The notes: generated by a model from the letters alone, not told the origin. A stretch of DNA of 64,000 nt from Emmonsiellopsis sp. PD_33 (GCA_032988165.1 JANTQF010000067.1:62001-126000), one strand, 5' to 3'. Shown: positions 18,900 to 31,639, counted from the first letter of the stretch. A program made the numbers and translations.

Positions 18900-21800
18900 C
18901 TTACTTTCTATCCCTGCAGTGGTCTCTGCACTCCATAACTGAGTCATTGTAAAGTATGGAGACTCAGGGGTGTCCATGGTGTCAGCTTTCATTACTACTC
19001 CTCCTCTGTGGCAAATCCTCCCAGATCCTCCTCAAGGCAGTCTTCATCTATACAGCACACCTCATAGTAGGGCATTCTGCATCCCTTGGCAACTACAAGG
19101 ATCTCCTTTGCTTCCTTTTCTTCAACATCAAGTAGTTCAATGAGCTATTGTATGGCATGGGTGTAGGTGAGTGTGGCATCTTTCCAGAGGGCTGTGTTGA
19201 GAGCCTTAAGGCTGGCAAATGGGGTTAGTGCAGACTTAATTGAGCAATTATGGGTGTACCCAGTGAGTCCATCAATAGCTGTATGCAATTCTTCATCAGG
19301 CAGGCCTCACATATCACTGTATTGCATCCCTGTGCTAGATCACTTGTCCAGTATTGCCATGGCATCTGCAGGTCTAGTGTTGTGCAGATACATTAGTCAT
19401 AATGCTGCCTTAAGGTTATCTGGCACATCTGGGAGTTTTTCTGGTGTCATTACCAGTTCCTGCAGCCACTTAATCTCCTGTCTGATTCACTGTGTTGTCA
19501 TCTTTTTGATTGTGCAGAATGACACTCCTTTCTCATTCCAGTGACCTGCCAGGGTATTTGCATTGTCATTGCTGATTTTACACAGCCAAGCTATGTGTTG
19601 TACTGCTTGTGTGTGATCTTTGTCAGCCTCAGGGCTCTCTGGCAAAACCTTCTCTCACTGGGCTGTGGTTTCTCCTGCTACTTCTTGGCAGTTGATGAGG
19701 TTTTTTATTGCTTTCTGTCTGATATCAATATCCATAGACACAATGTGGTTGTATGAAACACCCAGATTGATCCATCACTGGACAAGGTCTGTGGCTTTTT
19801 TGAGCTGTATATTGTCTGATATGATAACTACCTTAATTACTTATTCAGCTTCAGGAGGGTACATCCACAGAATCTCCTGTGTGAGGGGAGGGCTGGGCAG
19901 GACTCCTTGAATTTCACTGCTGAGCTTCTTCTGGTCAGGCTGTTGACTCTGAGGCTTAAAGACATTATCAGTGTTAGCATCATCAAGTTTCTGTAGGGCT
20001 CTTTGCAGTTGCCCATCCATCATAGCAAACACATTATGGAATGTAGTGCTGGATGCATGCAGTGTTTTAGTCATGACCTCTGCCTCATGTTGCTTCAGTT
20101 GCTGTAGTTTCATGATGTGTTTGATAGCATCTTCACAGATGCATGCATCTTTGTTAGCAGTGTTGGAGGTCTCAGCCATATGGGTATCCTCTGTGAGGTT
20201 ATTAAGTCACTTCCCCTGTTGTTTCATAATGTCTTTGGCTATGCAGTGCAGTTCCTGGTTGCTTACAGCAGTCATCTCATTGTACAGGATGCCTGTGGAT
20301 TTCCAGTCATCCACCACATTGTGTGCTGGCCATGCTTTCATATTGCACAGGGTTATGACACATCAGACTACTTTCTTGCTTCTCTTGGCAACATATAGCA
20401 TGGGGGCCTCCATGACAACTGTTGGAGTCTTCATGGCAGTTTTGTGGCTCTCTGGTTGCAGGGATGGAGTTTCATTGCAAGCCTGGCAGTCATTCAAGGG
20501 GGCATCAGTGCTGGTGGAGTTGTTATCACTGACATGCCCTTCATCACTGGCATTCTCTGGTATGTTCATCAGTCTGTCAGTCATAACCTAATCATCATTT
20601 TGTAGGCATTTAAGGACCTCAGCCTCTGTACAGTCAAGTCTCTGAGCTGAGATGTACATCACAGAAGGGCATCCAATGTGGAAGGATCAAGTTTGCTTGA
20701 TTTGCTTCTGGCAGTTCTGATGGTAGAGGTCATTTATGGCATTCATAACATCTTGCTCAGTCATGCCCAGTGGGAAGATCACAGTGTTCTGGTGTTCTCA
20801 TTCATTCAGTAGAACATCAATTTCCCAGTTTCACACTGTGGCTCTCTAATTCTATAGGCATACATACTGCTCCTCATCTGTGATATGCTTGTCTGTCTTG
20901 TATCTGCTTTGAATGTTTAGCATGGCTTGCTGGCATGCTTTCCTGGTTGCATATGTGTCATCATATCTGATCTTGCTCTCACTAAGGTGTTTTCCAAGGG
21001 AATCACACACTTTGTAACCCAGATTGTGGGAGGTATTTTGGAGGAAGACAGATTTGTTTGCATTGTTGATTATTTTCATGTCACCAGTCTTATTGTCCTT
21101 GTTTTATTTGCCTTTAGTTCTGTCAATTGTCATCCCAATCTTGATCTTCAGGTGTTCCACTTGAGGCTCTAGTGGGGGTTCTTTCAGCCCAGGGCCTTGG
21201 AAGTTTCAGCTCTTTCCTGGGTCTACATGTATCTTCAGGATTAAAAATCATAAGGAATTCCCAGTAATAAAGGGTGCTAGAGTCACATTTTCTTTCTCAG
21301 CCTGTCTTGCTTTGTGGTCTTTCAGTTGGGGGACTAGTCTGTTGTTATGAAGTGTTTGACCATGTCTCTGGTCTTCCAGGCCAGTGATGATGGTTTGCAG
21401 AGCTGGGACTGACATTGTATTGATGATTGTGACAGGGAATCCATGATGTTTCATGTCCATAATGAGTATATCTATTTCTCAGTCTGGGTAACCCAAAGCC
21501 TTGAGTGTCTGTTTCACTTGCTCCTCATCTGCCTCCTCATTTGTCATTCTTTGTTTCCTCTTTATGTCATCAGCTCTACCCACAGGGGAGCCATTGCTAA
21601 TGTTGAGGTCTGTGAGGTTCATTGTGCTGGCCAGGGAGTTGGTAGTTGCCTGGAGTGTTTAGCATCTCTTTCTGGGGGTTTTTGCTGGTGTAAGGGGCAC
21701 ACCAGTAGGTCCATGTTGCTTTGTGATTTTGGATGCAGAGGCATTTTTGTCTTTGGCCTTCTTGGCTCCATCTTTGCCATTGTCTTTGTTACTGCAGGGC

Positions 21801-21930
21801 ACCATGGTGACTTCACATCTTATGACATGGAGGTAGGTGTGCAAGTGTGAGTGGGTAGGAGTAGGGAGGGGTGGTTTTGGATAGATTATATGTGTGTGGG
21901 ATTGGCAAAGTGTTGTCAGTGAACTTGCCA
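18900..21930 (-). pseudogene. Gypsy-B accessory ORF (unidentified, about 900 codons, decayed)
   Basis: Downstream of the chromodomain and on the same strand as pol lies a long mutated coding region. Readable blocks in order include 21931-21659, 21460-21248, 21079-20852, 20584-20363 and 20179-19841, then further blocks to about 19000. Composition is protein-like: a Lys/Ala-rich start (KDGAKKAKDKNAS), Gln/Leu/His helical stretches (IMKLQQLKQHEAEVMTKTLH), an acidic Ser/Thr linker, and a C-terminal part with repeated Cys and Leu. Most breaks between blocks are single TGA or TAG codons explained by CGA-to-TGA, CAG-to-TAG or TGG-to-TAG/TGA. No TM segment typical of an envelope protein, no protease and no polymerase motif is visible. 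Family not recognised. The plus-strand frame 19971-20591 looks like its shadow. Confidence 0.55.
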
Positions 21931-22469
21931 TGGTAATGATTATGAATGTCTGCAGATTTCAAAGGCTGGGTCTCTTGATGCCATGGGAAGTTCCTACATT
22001 CAGTGAATGTTTGTTTCATATCTCATTGTGGGGACAATATTCACCATGGAAAGTTCATGGCTTTCAGCAAATTCCTCAGCAGGATCATTACATGCAGTGA
22101 ATACAATCAAGATGATGGGAGTGTGCAGTAAACATGTTAGCAAACAGTGGGGTGTAGAATAACTATGGGGAAATACATATCAGAGTTTGGGCAGACTGGT
22201 GGGATAATGCCATTATGAATGTGGATGTGTGGGTACATGGGGGTGCTATCTATACAAGCTGGTGCAACAATGAGGCAATGGAGATTTCATGAAATAAAGG
22301 ACTCAATCAGGCAACAAAGATGTTAATATCATGCAGGGGTATGGAATCTCTATGGCTAGTAATTGCATGTTTTCTTTCTAATTTATATTCTGCAAACATC
22401 AAAGCACTTTTAGGGTTCTTTCAGGTTTTTTGGAAGGCTAGGCCACTACTTTTGCAGGGCAGCCTCATT

Positions 22470-25400
22470 GTAGTCTTATCAGCAACATAGATTCTTCCCA
22501 GTCATACTCATATTATTATATAAGCTCCTTCACCTCTTGGAGGGCATGCTCCAGATACCATCTATCTTCTTCTGGGCTGTAGCCCTTCCACCTTATGAGG
22601 TATTCAACCTTGTTGCCACATTTGAGAGTCTTTATCTATTTTGCCATTATTTTTTCTATCTCATATGATTTCCATTTGTCTGAATCTCCTTCCATCACAA
22701 CAGGGCCCAGTGCCAGCAGAGTGCACCCAAAGGGGTCTTCCTCCTGTGGGGTGGGTTCCAGATGGGCAATGGAAATCACAGGGTGTATGTGGAAGTGTGC
22801 TGGGAGGTCCAGAAGGTAGGTGAGGCTGCTAACTTGGTGGCAAATTGTGAAGGGGTCTGCATACTAAGGGGCAAACTTGCCATAAGTCTGGAGTAGTGGT
22901 GTATCATATCCTTTGCCAATTTGGAGGAGCACCTTATCATCTGTCACAAAGAACCTTGGAGTATGCTTCTTGTTATAGTACTTCTTCATAAACACCACTG
23001 CTGTGTGGAGTGCCTCATTTGTGTTGAGGCAGCTGGAGAAATCCTGGGGACTTTGATCTTGGAATGCCTGTGCTAGCTGGAGTGGCATTTTAAGCTTCTG
23101 GCCATACATATATTAGTGGGGGGATATCCCTGTCACTGATGCTGTGGCACTGTTGAAGAGTGCTTGGAGTGAGAGGGCTGAGTCCTCCTATTGCCATGGA
23201 TCTTCCAGGACTGTAATTGTATGTCAGAGGGCAATCTCATATGTTTGGTTTGTAATCTCTGATTGACTGTCTGCTTGAGGATGATAAGCTATAGTGTAGA
23301 GGAGATCTACCCCTAGGGACTTGAAGATTGTTGCCTAGAAATTGCTGAGAAACTTCTTGTCTCTATCTGAGATGATGCAAGATGATGTGCCCCAGTCACC
23401 TATCACCAATTGCTTGATAAATGGCTTGGCCCAGGATTTTGCATTCTAATTCTGGCATCCTGGGATGAAGGCTGTCCTCTTGCTTGCCTTGCAAGTAATA
23501 GTCATGCCAGCATCAAATTGTCCCTTGGGGAGACCAAGGACAATATCAATTATAATCATATGGAACAGGGATGATTCTGTGATGATCAGCTGTAGTGTGC
23601 TGTATAGCTTGTAATATTGAGTAGCATTCTATAGGCAGCTGAGGCAGTGATAGATATATTCCTTGACAAGGTGAGTTTTCTTGTAGATTGACAGGCTGTC
23701 CAGCTTCTCTATAGTTCATTGTGGTCTAAGGTGTGCATCTGAGTGTGTGATCTTGATGACATCACCAATGAGAGGCCAGGGAATGCAGAGCTGCATGGTG
23801 TCCCTGTGGTTGTGATATAGCAGGTTGTTATTGGAGTTAATATGATATGGCAACTTGGTCTGATTCTCCACTGGCAGTGTGTTATTTGCCTTTATGACAT
23901 TCAAGATTGTGGCCAGCCTTGAGTCTTGCTGGTAGGTGTCTAGGAGTCTTTATTAGAACTGTGGGGACATTGTAACTACTATGGCTGTATAATCTACCAG
24001 GAATGTATTTGTGGCCTCAGTGGCCAGGTCTTCTAGGGGCTCATCCTGATCTGTAGGCACATCTGACTGTAATCAAGACAGGGCATCTGGGATGATGTGT
24101 GTGCAGCCAGGTTTATGAAATATTTATAGGTTGAATCGCTTGAGCACTTAGACCAGACATGCGACCTCCAGTTCTGTTGGCCAGTATCTGGTTTCTGCTG
24201 ATGTGAGAATCTTGAAGAGGAACATAATGAGCTCCACCATGGTTGATGGAGGTGAGGTCTCAAAGTCTGGGATTTTTCCATGCTATATCTTCTTGAGTGA
24301 TATCTATTCTGATTTTACATGGAATATCATCACCCCAAAGCCTCTCTGTTTAGAAGCATTGACATTAAAGAAGAGGTATTACATGCTGTCATGATGTACC
24401 AGAAACAGACTCTTGGTAAATACTGCTTGTATATCATTGAATGCCTTCTCTTCTTTTTCTGTGGGCTTTCCAAGAGGTGTTTGGGTGGAGAATTGGGTTT
24501 GTGGTCTCTCTTTCACTGGTGCATCCTTGAGGAGCATCATCTTATGCACCTGTAGGGGCTCTGCATGATAGGCATAAAAAGGCATGTAGTTCCTCAGTCA
24601 TTCTGTTGTGCTAAGGTAAGTCTCTAAGTCCTTCAGATTCTTGAGGAATGTGATTCTTACCAGTGCAGCAATGTAATCCTCTGTCAGTGTGAGGCCCAGA
24701 GATGAGACCTTGTGTCCTAGCAGTCTAACTGAGGGGAAGCCAATAAATGCTTTCTTCAGGTTGATGACAATGTTCTTGTCATGAAACAGGCTGAAGATCT
24801 TTCTTAGGTGTTTGCTGTGTTTCTTCATGGTAATACTTGTAGTGACCAGGTTGTCAATGTAACAGCAGATGAACTTCTTGAACTTCTTTAGGAAGAGGTC
24901 AATTTTGTGCTGCACATATGCCAGCAAGTTTATATATCTCATTATAGCAACTGAGGGGATCTCTTGTCTGCAGTGTGACATAACTGATAAGCATTATTAG
25001 TGGTCACAGTGGACTCTCCATTGGTAAAAGAAGCTTGTGTAGTCAAGGACAGTAATGTAGTGGCATTCTTTCATGAAGTTGATGACCTCTGCCTGCTGTG
25101 TTATTGGATATATGTCAGGCTCAACTATCTTATTCAGTTTCTGAATGTTAATAATAGGGTGGCCTTTCTGTACACTATTTACTTCCTTTCAAACTACAAA
25201 TACTGGGTATCTAGAGGGGATGTAGTCTGTTGCCTACTCCATGCACCCTTGAGCATACAATTTGTTGAAGAGTTCATCTATGACCTCATGGTCTTTCTGG
25301 TCTAAAGGGTATACCTTTGCTTGGGTCTGGAGCTTGCAATCCTCCAGTGGTAAGAGGGGAATTTGCATCTACTCATCCTCTGGCAGGTCCATGGCATTGC

Positions 25401-28236
25401 TGTGGTCTTCTCAGATGTTGGGGAATTTATTGCAAATCTGTGTGAAGTATTTTGTGGTCTCCTCATCACTATAGATTATTATATCATTGGGTAGTTTTAC
25501 TTCTGCCCTGGTGGGGTTGACATTGATGGCATGTGGAGATTCCTCCAGTGACCCTGGTATATCCAGGTTGTCATTTAGCTCTTACTGGGGCTGTTCCTTA
25601 GGTAGACTAAGAGCCAATGATTCTGCTGTGGGGTCAACCAAGTATGCACCAGTAGCATCATATTCTCTCAGAGTGCCAACACAGGATCTCCATGGGATTG
25701 TGACCTGCCTATCCATGTTGTTGATGACATGGGTGAATGGGAGATTATGGTCCATAATTTGCACATATGCCTGAAGTAGCAGCATGGCAGGGTTAAAGAT
25801 ATAGTCCCTGTCTGTAGGTAGGTATTCCTCTTTGCCAAGGTGGCATCTGAGGGGAATTTTCACCTCTAATCTGAGCAGAATGATGACTTTAGCATCTGAA
25901 TATACTGGCCTGGTAGCTTGATGGTCTTTTCTTGGTGTCACTAAAATCTTGACTTCTACATCCTCACACAACTTTATTCACAGCATCCTCTTGTCTAGAT
26001 CTATGGTGATGCTCTTCAGCACCATATTATCTATGCTGAGCAGCAGGTTGACATAGAGGTCATCAATGACATGTGCTTCCATTAAGATCTGGGCAAGCAC
26101 TGGCATACATTCCTCATCTGGCAGAACCACCAGTAATGTGAGTAAAATTACAACCATCTCAGAGGATTCCATGGAGTCTCTGATACCCCTGACTGGTATT
26201 CACAGGCAAGCCAGGCATGGTATCTTGTTGCATTGCTGCTCAAGAAACTTCTTGCTTACAAGTATCATTATACAGCCAGAGTCCACACATATTGGCAGCA
26301 GCTTGGAGGTGTCCTGGCAGAACACCATGGTAGTGGCATATTTCCAGTTGTGAAATGCATAACTGTATGGTGTATCTGGGTCAGCTGGCCACTGGAATAC
26401 TATCACTTGAGGTGCACAGTCAGGGCTCACATGGAAGGCCTGTAGAGTTGCTGTGCAAGTTTTCAAGTGTTTATACAGGTTGTTGTGTGAATTAAAGGCC
26501 TCACTATAGCTATAACAGGTGGCTGTCATGGGATCCATGTGAAATATATTTACTTCCAGGTTGTATGCACCATCATCATATGGTTGTTCCTGTGGATCAT
26601 TCATGAGCATTTCTGACTCATCATAGTAGGGGTTGAATTCTGCCTCCTGACCATATGGATCTTCTGTGGACTCCTCTGATTCCTTGGGGTCAGCATGGAA
26701 TGCTACTTGTTTGTGTGGCTGCTGGTTTCATGGCTGCCTGCTGAGCAGGTTAGCATTAGGGGTACCCTTAGATGCCAGTAGCTGGAGCTGTTACTTTAGG
26801 GCTAGCAGTTCAGAACAATCTTGCTGGGCTTTGCCTTGGTAGTTTCTATTGTGCTGGTTGTAGCAGCCACCATATTGGTTGTTGTTGCCACCATATTAAT
26901 TGTTGTTTCCACTGTAGCTGTGGTACTGTCCATTGGCATAGTCCTGTGCCTGGTACCTGGGCTGGTATTAGTAAGCAGGCTGTTCAAACTGGTGGGGGTA
27001 CAATCCTCTACCATGTCCACAGTAATTACTTCAAGAGGTAAAGTTACTGTGATAGGATCCACACTGATTATACATACTATTTGCATATTGATCATTACTT
27101 GCAAATCAATCTGTCCAGTTGGTCTGCTTGCAGCAAATAATCTCAGTGAATTCTTCAATGGTTATGTTCTCTTCTGACTCATCAATAGTAGCTCACAAGG
27201 CAACATTCAGGTTGTTCCACACATGTAGGACCTGGGCATACTCAGTGTCTCCTTAGCCACAGTGTTTGGCAGCTGAAGACACATCCAGAATATAGGAGGT
27301 TAGACTGCACTCATCATAGAGATCCTAGAGTAAGTATTTTATCTCATTGAGCTTTTGTAGTGCTTGACTACCCTTGATGTGGAATCACCATTAGAGAATC
27401 TTGATCCACTCTTTCACTCCATTATCAGTTGTGACAAGACCTATACAGGTGATGTCATTGAGCTCCTGGTTCCACCAGGATTCCACTTCTCCTTTGAGGC
27501 ATGAATCCAAATTCTGTTGGATCCTTGCCACATCCCTGGTTAGGGTGGTGACCTTAAGCTAGTTGGTGAACACATGGATGTCCCAGTAATATGTCTTGCC
27601 TTCCTTGTTGATAACATCATTATGGCCCCACAATGTCAGTGCATTGGGGTAGAAAAAACCAATGTCCTGGGGTTTCCATGGAGTAGTTGAGGTCAGTGGT
27701 GCAGGTGGAGGCTGCACTGGTGGCTGGGCTGGTGCCAGCTAAGCAGCAGCAGCCCTGGCATGGGAGAGCAGTTCCTATAGGGTTTGCATCTGGCACAGGG
27801 TGAAGCCTGTATTGTCAGCAGATTCATCAGCAGTGCCTGTAGCAGCTGGAGTGCTGTTCACATTTGACATATTATCTGGCTGTTCAACAGATAGTGGTTG
27901 CAAGGCTTGTTCTTCATCAGTTGGAGTTATGTTTGGGGTCTCTGGAGACTCTGTGGGTGTTAGCTGCAGTGCAGTGCAAAATAAGGTGCTGCTTGGCACT
28001 GGGTTAATCTGCAAGGGTGGCTGAGCCAGACAGGGTGGGGTGTTGCCCTCTGAGCATGGCTTTGGGCCTAGCAGGAGGTATACTTGTCTTATTGGTAATA
28101 TCTCAAAGAATGCCTCTTCCCAGCAGGTGAACATGCAGCTCTGTTTGAAGCAGTCTGTGCAGTTGTGAAATTCAAGAACTGCTTGATTAAGCAATGAATG
28201 ATTAATGGGCCAGTCTGATGGTATCAGTGAGACCAC
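22470..28236 (-). pseudogene. Gypsy-B gag-pol relic with chromodomain
   Basis: Minus-strand order from the right: gag from 28236 to about 26800 (Pro/Thr-rich N-terminus, then a retroviral-type gag body with W-W-N-Q-E-L). An aspartic-protease-like CVDSGCIMILVS block lies near 26290. Reverse transcriptase spans about 25500-24600; the catalytic box reads CCYIDNLV where active enzymes have YIDD/YVDD. RNase H lies at about 24590-24030, starting GEPTEKE-like and AFNDIQAVFTKSLFLVHHD. Integrase lies at about 23900-22860, with the C-terminal block LKMPLQLAQAFQDQSP. A chromodomain occupies about 22700-22470 (LIRWKGYSPEE-like, W mostly retained). Gag and pol are cut by several TAG/TGA codons. The second Asp of the RT box is lost (D to N, G-to-A). 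Confidence 0.85.
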
Positions 28237-29293
28237 TTGGGCATCCTCAGAACTTCCATGTGAATTGGCTTATGAGCATGTACACCCTTGTGGTTCTACA
28301 GACACCTGCCTGGACTTAGGCAGGGGGTTCAGGCAGGTAGTTTACTCAGTCACAAATGTTACCCTTGCAATCATAGTGTCCTGCAAAGAGTCATGATGAG
28401 GGAAGTTGGAGTTGAAATACTCAATAATCTGATGAGCAAGTTCTACTATTCAGACATGAAAGGTCATTCCATGGTTCTTTAGACACAAGGGCTGCTGACA
28501 TCAACAACTATCATCAGATGGAACAGATCTTCCAAGGGGAAGAGTCCACAGAAAATTGTGGAAAGTAAGAAAGGCATTATGCCCTTTTGGGACAAGGGCA
28601 ACCAGAAGATGTGTGCCAACATGACAGATGTATATGCACTATGCCCTTTTGAGGAAAGGACCACAGAAAATCTTGGAAAAAACACAAAAACTGGAAAGAG
28701 AGAAAGCACTTTTCAAGGGGGTAAAAAAGTGGGCAATTTCTGAGAAATGTATGGGGAATTTGTATGGGAGCTTCAAGCAGTCAATTCACAGACAAATAGT
28801 GGTTTGGACACAGCACAACAAATTTCCATAATAGCAGCTCAGGATTGGGAGTAACATAGTGAATGAAAGTAAGCAACTAGAACAGGTACAGTAGGGTAAT
28901 TCCTATGGAAGTTCCATGGGTGGCTTGGGATTCTTTCACTGGGCTCAGCAATCTGGGGCAGATATCCACAGATTCACCAGGGGATCAAACAGAATAATAT
29001 GCACAGAGAACAACAAGAACACAATTCAATTAAGATTGTCCATAATGAGGATGAAGCTATTCAGATGCTAGGTATAGAGTGTAGTCCATGAGGAGGACAA
29101 GGCCTGGGTAGATATGGCTTTTGAAGAGAAGTCTGTGAAGTAGACAAGACAAGCAGAAGAGATAGAGAAGAGATAGGGACCTGTTGAAGGAAATGCAGAA
29201 GCAATGAGAGCAGAGAGATACAATGATGACTCATTGTGAAGACTGGGGAACCCACAGAGAACCTTACATCTTTTGCAAAGACATGCTACTAAT

Positions 29294-29454
29294 TGTAATT
29301 GGGATAACTTGAGATGAAAATATTGCATAGAATAAGGTTGTATTCACTACATTCCTGGGCTATCCATGGCTATTTATACCACAGGGCCTGACTAAGCTAT
29401 GTAGGTGACTAAGCACCATGGATATTTCATGGCATGGAGCATGTGTGTGTAACA
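29294..29454 (-). repeat. Gypsy-B 5' LTR
   Basis: 161 bp. On the minus strand it runs TGTTAC...ATTACA, so the TG...CA ends are intact. GGTATAAATAGCC at about 29382-29370 (minus strand) is a good TATA box for the element's own transcript. Confidence 0.93.
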
Positions 29455-29459
29455 TTTTA

Positions 29460-29490
29460 TAGAGGAATATAATGCATTATTCTATATAGA
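29460..29490 (+). other. 31-bp sliver of Copia between the two Gypsy insertions
   Basis: Sequence between the TTTTA duplication of Gypsy-B (ends 29459) and the TAACT duplication of Gypsy-A (starts 29491). It belongs to the interrupted Copia protease region. Confidence 0.8.
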
Positions 29491-29495
29491 TAACT

Positions 29496-29797
29496 TGTAA
29501 GGGATTGCCCATAGAGTAGAGTGTAGAGGTTATAGAATGATGTGAGAGAATATAAATACATAGTATGAAGGGTTAATTATATTGAAGGTAGGAATAAGAA
29601 TATAGTAAAGCTATTTACTAGCTCTATAAAGATAGGAGGCTAGTAAAGATTATATACATTAAGATTTCAGACCTACTTAGATAAGTCTTATGTAAGCCTC
29701 TGCCATTATGACTCCTGAGCCTTCTGGGCTTACTCCTTTAAAGGCTCTCTGGCCTGGCAGCCTTAAATCTTTACCTTATGAGCCTGTAGTTCTTACA
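29496..29797 (-). repeat. Gypsy-A 3' LTR
   Basis: 302 bp; forward-strand ends TGTAAGGGATTGCC and GTTCTTACA. Differences from 36912-37213 are nearly all transitions, including TG at 29506-29507 opposite CA in the other copy. Confidence 0.92.
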
Positions 29798-30349
29798 ACT
29801 ACCTCCCTCTTTGCAGGCCTGGCTCTCAGGTCTTAGCAGTAGGTGTAGATTTGTACTGTATTAGCATTCTAGCAGATGATTATATAGTTAGGCAGATATA
29901 ATATTATAGGTAGTGAATGTAGGGGTTTAATGAGTAAATACATAGGCAAAATATTATACTGATTCTGAAGTGTTATGATAAACTTTAATTTATCTAAATC
30001 TTACAGTCCCTCTGATCTTTAGGAGTTCAATCACTTACAATATGATTTTAGTAAGTATAATATCCACTTAATATCAGTATTTTTCATGTTTTTGAGCATT
30101 CCAAGTGAATGTTCAGCTTTAAATATATAGGTCTTTATTATTTTTTCATTGAAATAGCTCTTTATTTAATGTTTTTAGAGTAAAGAGGAATTTCACAGAG
30201 TGGAGTTAAATTCTCATTAAGATCTTGCAGAGTCCTGATCTTATAGAGTTCTGATCTTATAGAGTCCTCATTCCTCTCCTCCTTTTTTAAATACTATATG
30301 ACAGGGTAGAGAACATACTAATAGCTCATATAGTAACTATATTAAATCC

Positions 30350-31420
30350 CTTGGGAGTTCCTATTCTTATGACACAGCTGGAAGATGTCTGTATCTACTG
30401 TGTTTCAGCTATATTACCCTATACTATTATAGCCCCTTATGTAGGTACTACTGCAGGTAGATGTAAAAGGTGCAGATATGATCATAAATATATAAAGATA
30501 AGTCTGTATTATTTCTATCTTAGAGGGCATATATTAATATAGCATTAGATGCTAGAGTGCTTTTAAGACCATCTAGAAGGAATCCTCTGAATAGTGAGTC
30601 TTCTCTAGAAGTAGACTCAGAATCAGAAAGTATATTGAAGTATCCACACTCTGATAGTTTTAGATTTGATTAATGATATCCTTAAGTTTTTAAGTGCAGA
30701 GAGAGTTAAGCTATTTGCCTCTATCAAGCCTACTTCTATTTCTGCACATATTAAGTTCTCTACTCCTGCTCCCATACCTATTAAGTCCTCTACTCTCACC
30801 CCTATATCTGCATCTATATTCTCACCCCTGTACCCACCAATCATTTTCTTAGCAAAAGAAGAAGAGTTTCCCTGCAGCCCTGAGGAGCAAGACACAAGTA
30901 ATATATGTATCTGATGCATGTAGAACCTAACTAGCTCTCCTGATAGAATTTATGAGATTAATCTCTAGTAGTATAAGTATAAATATTATTTGTATATATA
31001 TAAGTTATATTATATGATAAGTTCCTCTATCCTATAGCTGTCTGCACAGCACTAATATAATCTCATAGATACCTCTCTTTACTTATCATACTATTAAATG
31101 TGCTATCTCAGCAACAAACAATAATTAGTACATGGAGAGGTTAGTGTTATTCAACAAGCCTGTAGATATAGTGGCCCTGGGGGCAGTGCAGAAGCAGGCC
31201 TATATGATGATTTTAAAAGCCTAGATGGACAGAGAGAAGCAGGTGAACTATGAAGGAAATAAAGAGGTTCACAAAGTTTATAATGTGAGATGAAAGTAGG
31301 CACAGAAGGCCTGTAAGAATGAAAAGTATAGGGTTAAATGTGTGAATAACAGATAGATGAAGATGAAGGGTAGTATAAATAAGAGTTTAGAGGGTGTAAG
31401 AGAAATTATAGCCTAAATTT
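30350..31420 (+). pseudogene. Gypsy-A antisense accessory ORF relic with cysteine cluster
   Basis: On the strand opposite to pol, between the chromodomain and the 3' LTR, decayed coding sequence is readable. About 30384-30540 encodes CVYCVSAILPY and, after a spacer, GRCKRCRYDHKYI. The pattern C-x2-C ... C-x2-C-x3-H resembles a small zinc-binding module. 30666-30914 is an open Ser/Pro/Ile-rich linker ending in acidic EEEFPCSPEEQD. About 31132-31420 encodes a Lys/Glu-rich helical tail (VQKQAYMMILKA onward) with stops. Similar cysteine-cluster ORFs are, as I recall, common near fungal retroelements, but I cannot name a function. The junctions between blocks are uncertain. Confidence 0.5.
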
Positions 31421-31639
31421 TCATCTTTTTCTTTTCTTATAGTAGTTATAACATCATGCCTGTAGGGTTATGTCCCCTTGAGGACTTAAATAGAATCTTC
31501 TTTTCTTACTCTTACATTCAATTTTAACTAGCTCTATATATATTGGGTTTATTTCTTTACTCTCTATCTTTTATAGTATACATCACAATTATCATATTAG
31601 GTCTTATATTCACAAACTACCTCTTAAGCATTCTTAAAA

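Larger units (their letters stand above)
18603..29454 (-). mobile_element. Gypsy-B: chromodomain Ty3/Gypsy retrotransposon with an extra 3' ORF
   Basis: LTRs 18603-18763 and 29294-29454 (161 bp each) are flanked by TTTTA on both sides (18598-18602, 29455-29459). The element reads on the minus strand: 5' LTR (right), about 1-kb leader, gag, protease, reverse transcriptase, RNase H, integrase, chromodomain, an unidentified long ORF, polypurine tract AAAGGAG, 3' LTR (left). The Pol order RT-RH-IN with a terminal chromodomain defines a chromovirus. At 10.85 kb it is longer than typical fungal chromoviruses of about 6-8 kb, largely because of the extra 3' segment. CpG is nearly absent (I saw only those at 18630, 24137 and 24162), while CpA and TpG are plentiful. 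Scattered in-frame stops make it inactive. Confidence 0.92.

Noticed and set aside
19971..20591. 206-codon plus-strand ORF inside Gypsy-B
   Set aside because: Cys/Ser/Leu-rich shadow of the minus-strand accessory ORF. CpG loss and the low TAA/TAG density of the complement keep it open. The minus strand has the more protein-like blocks and the same orientation as pol.
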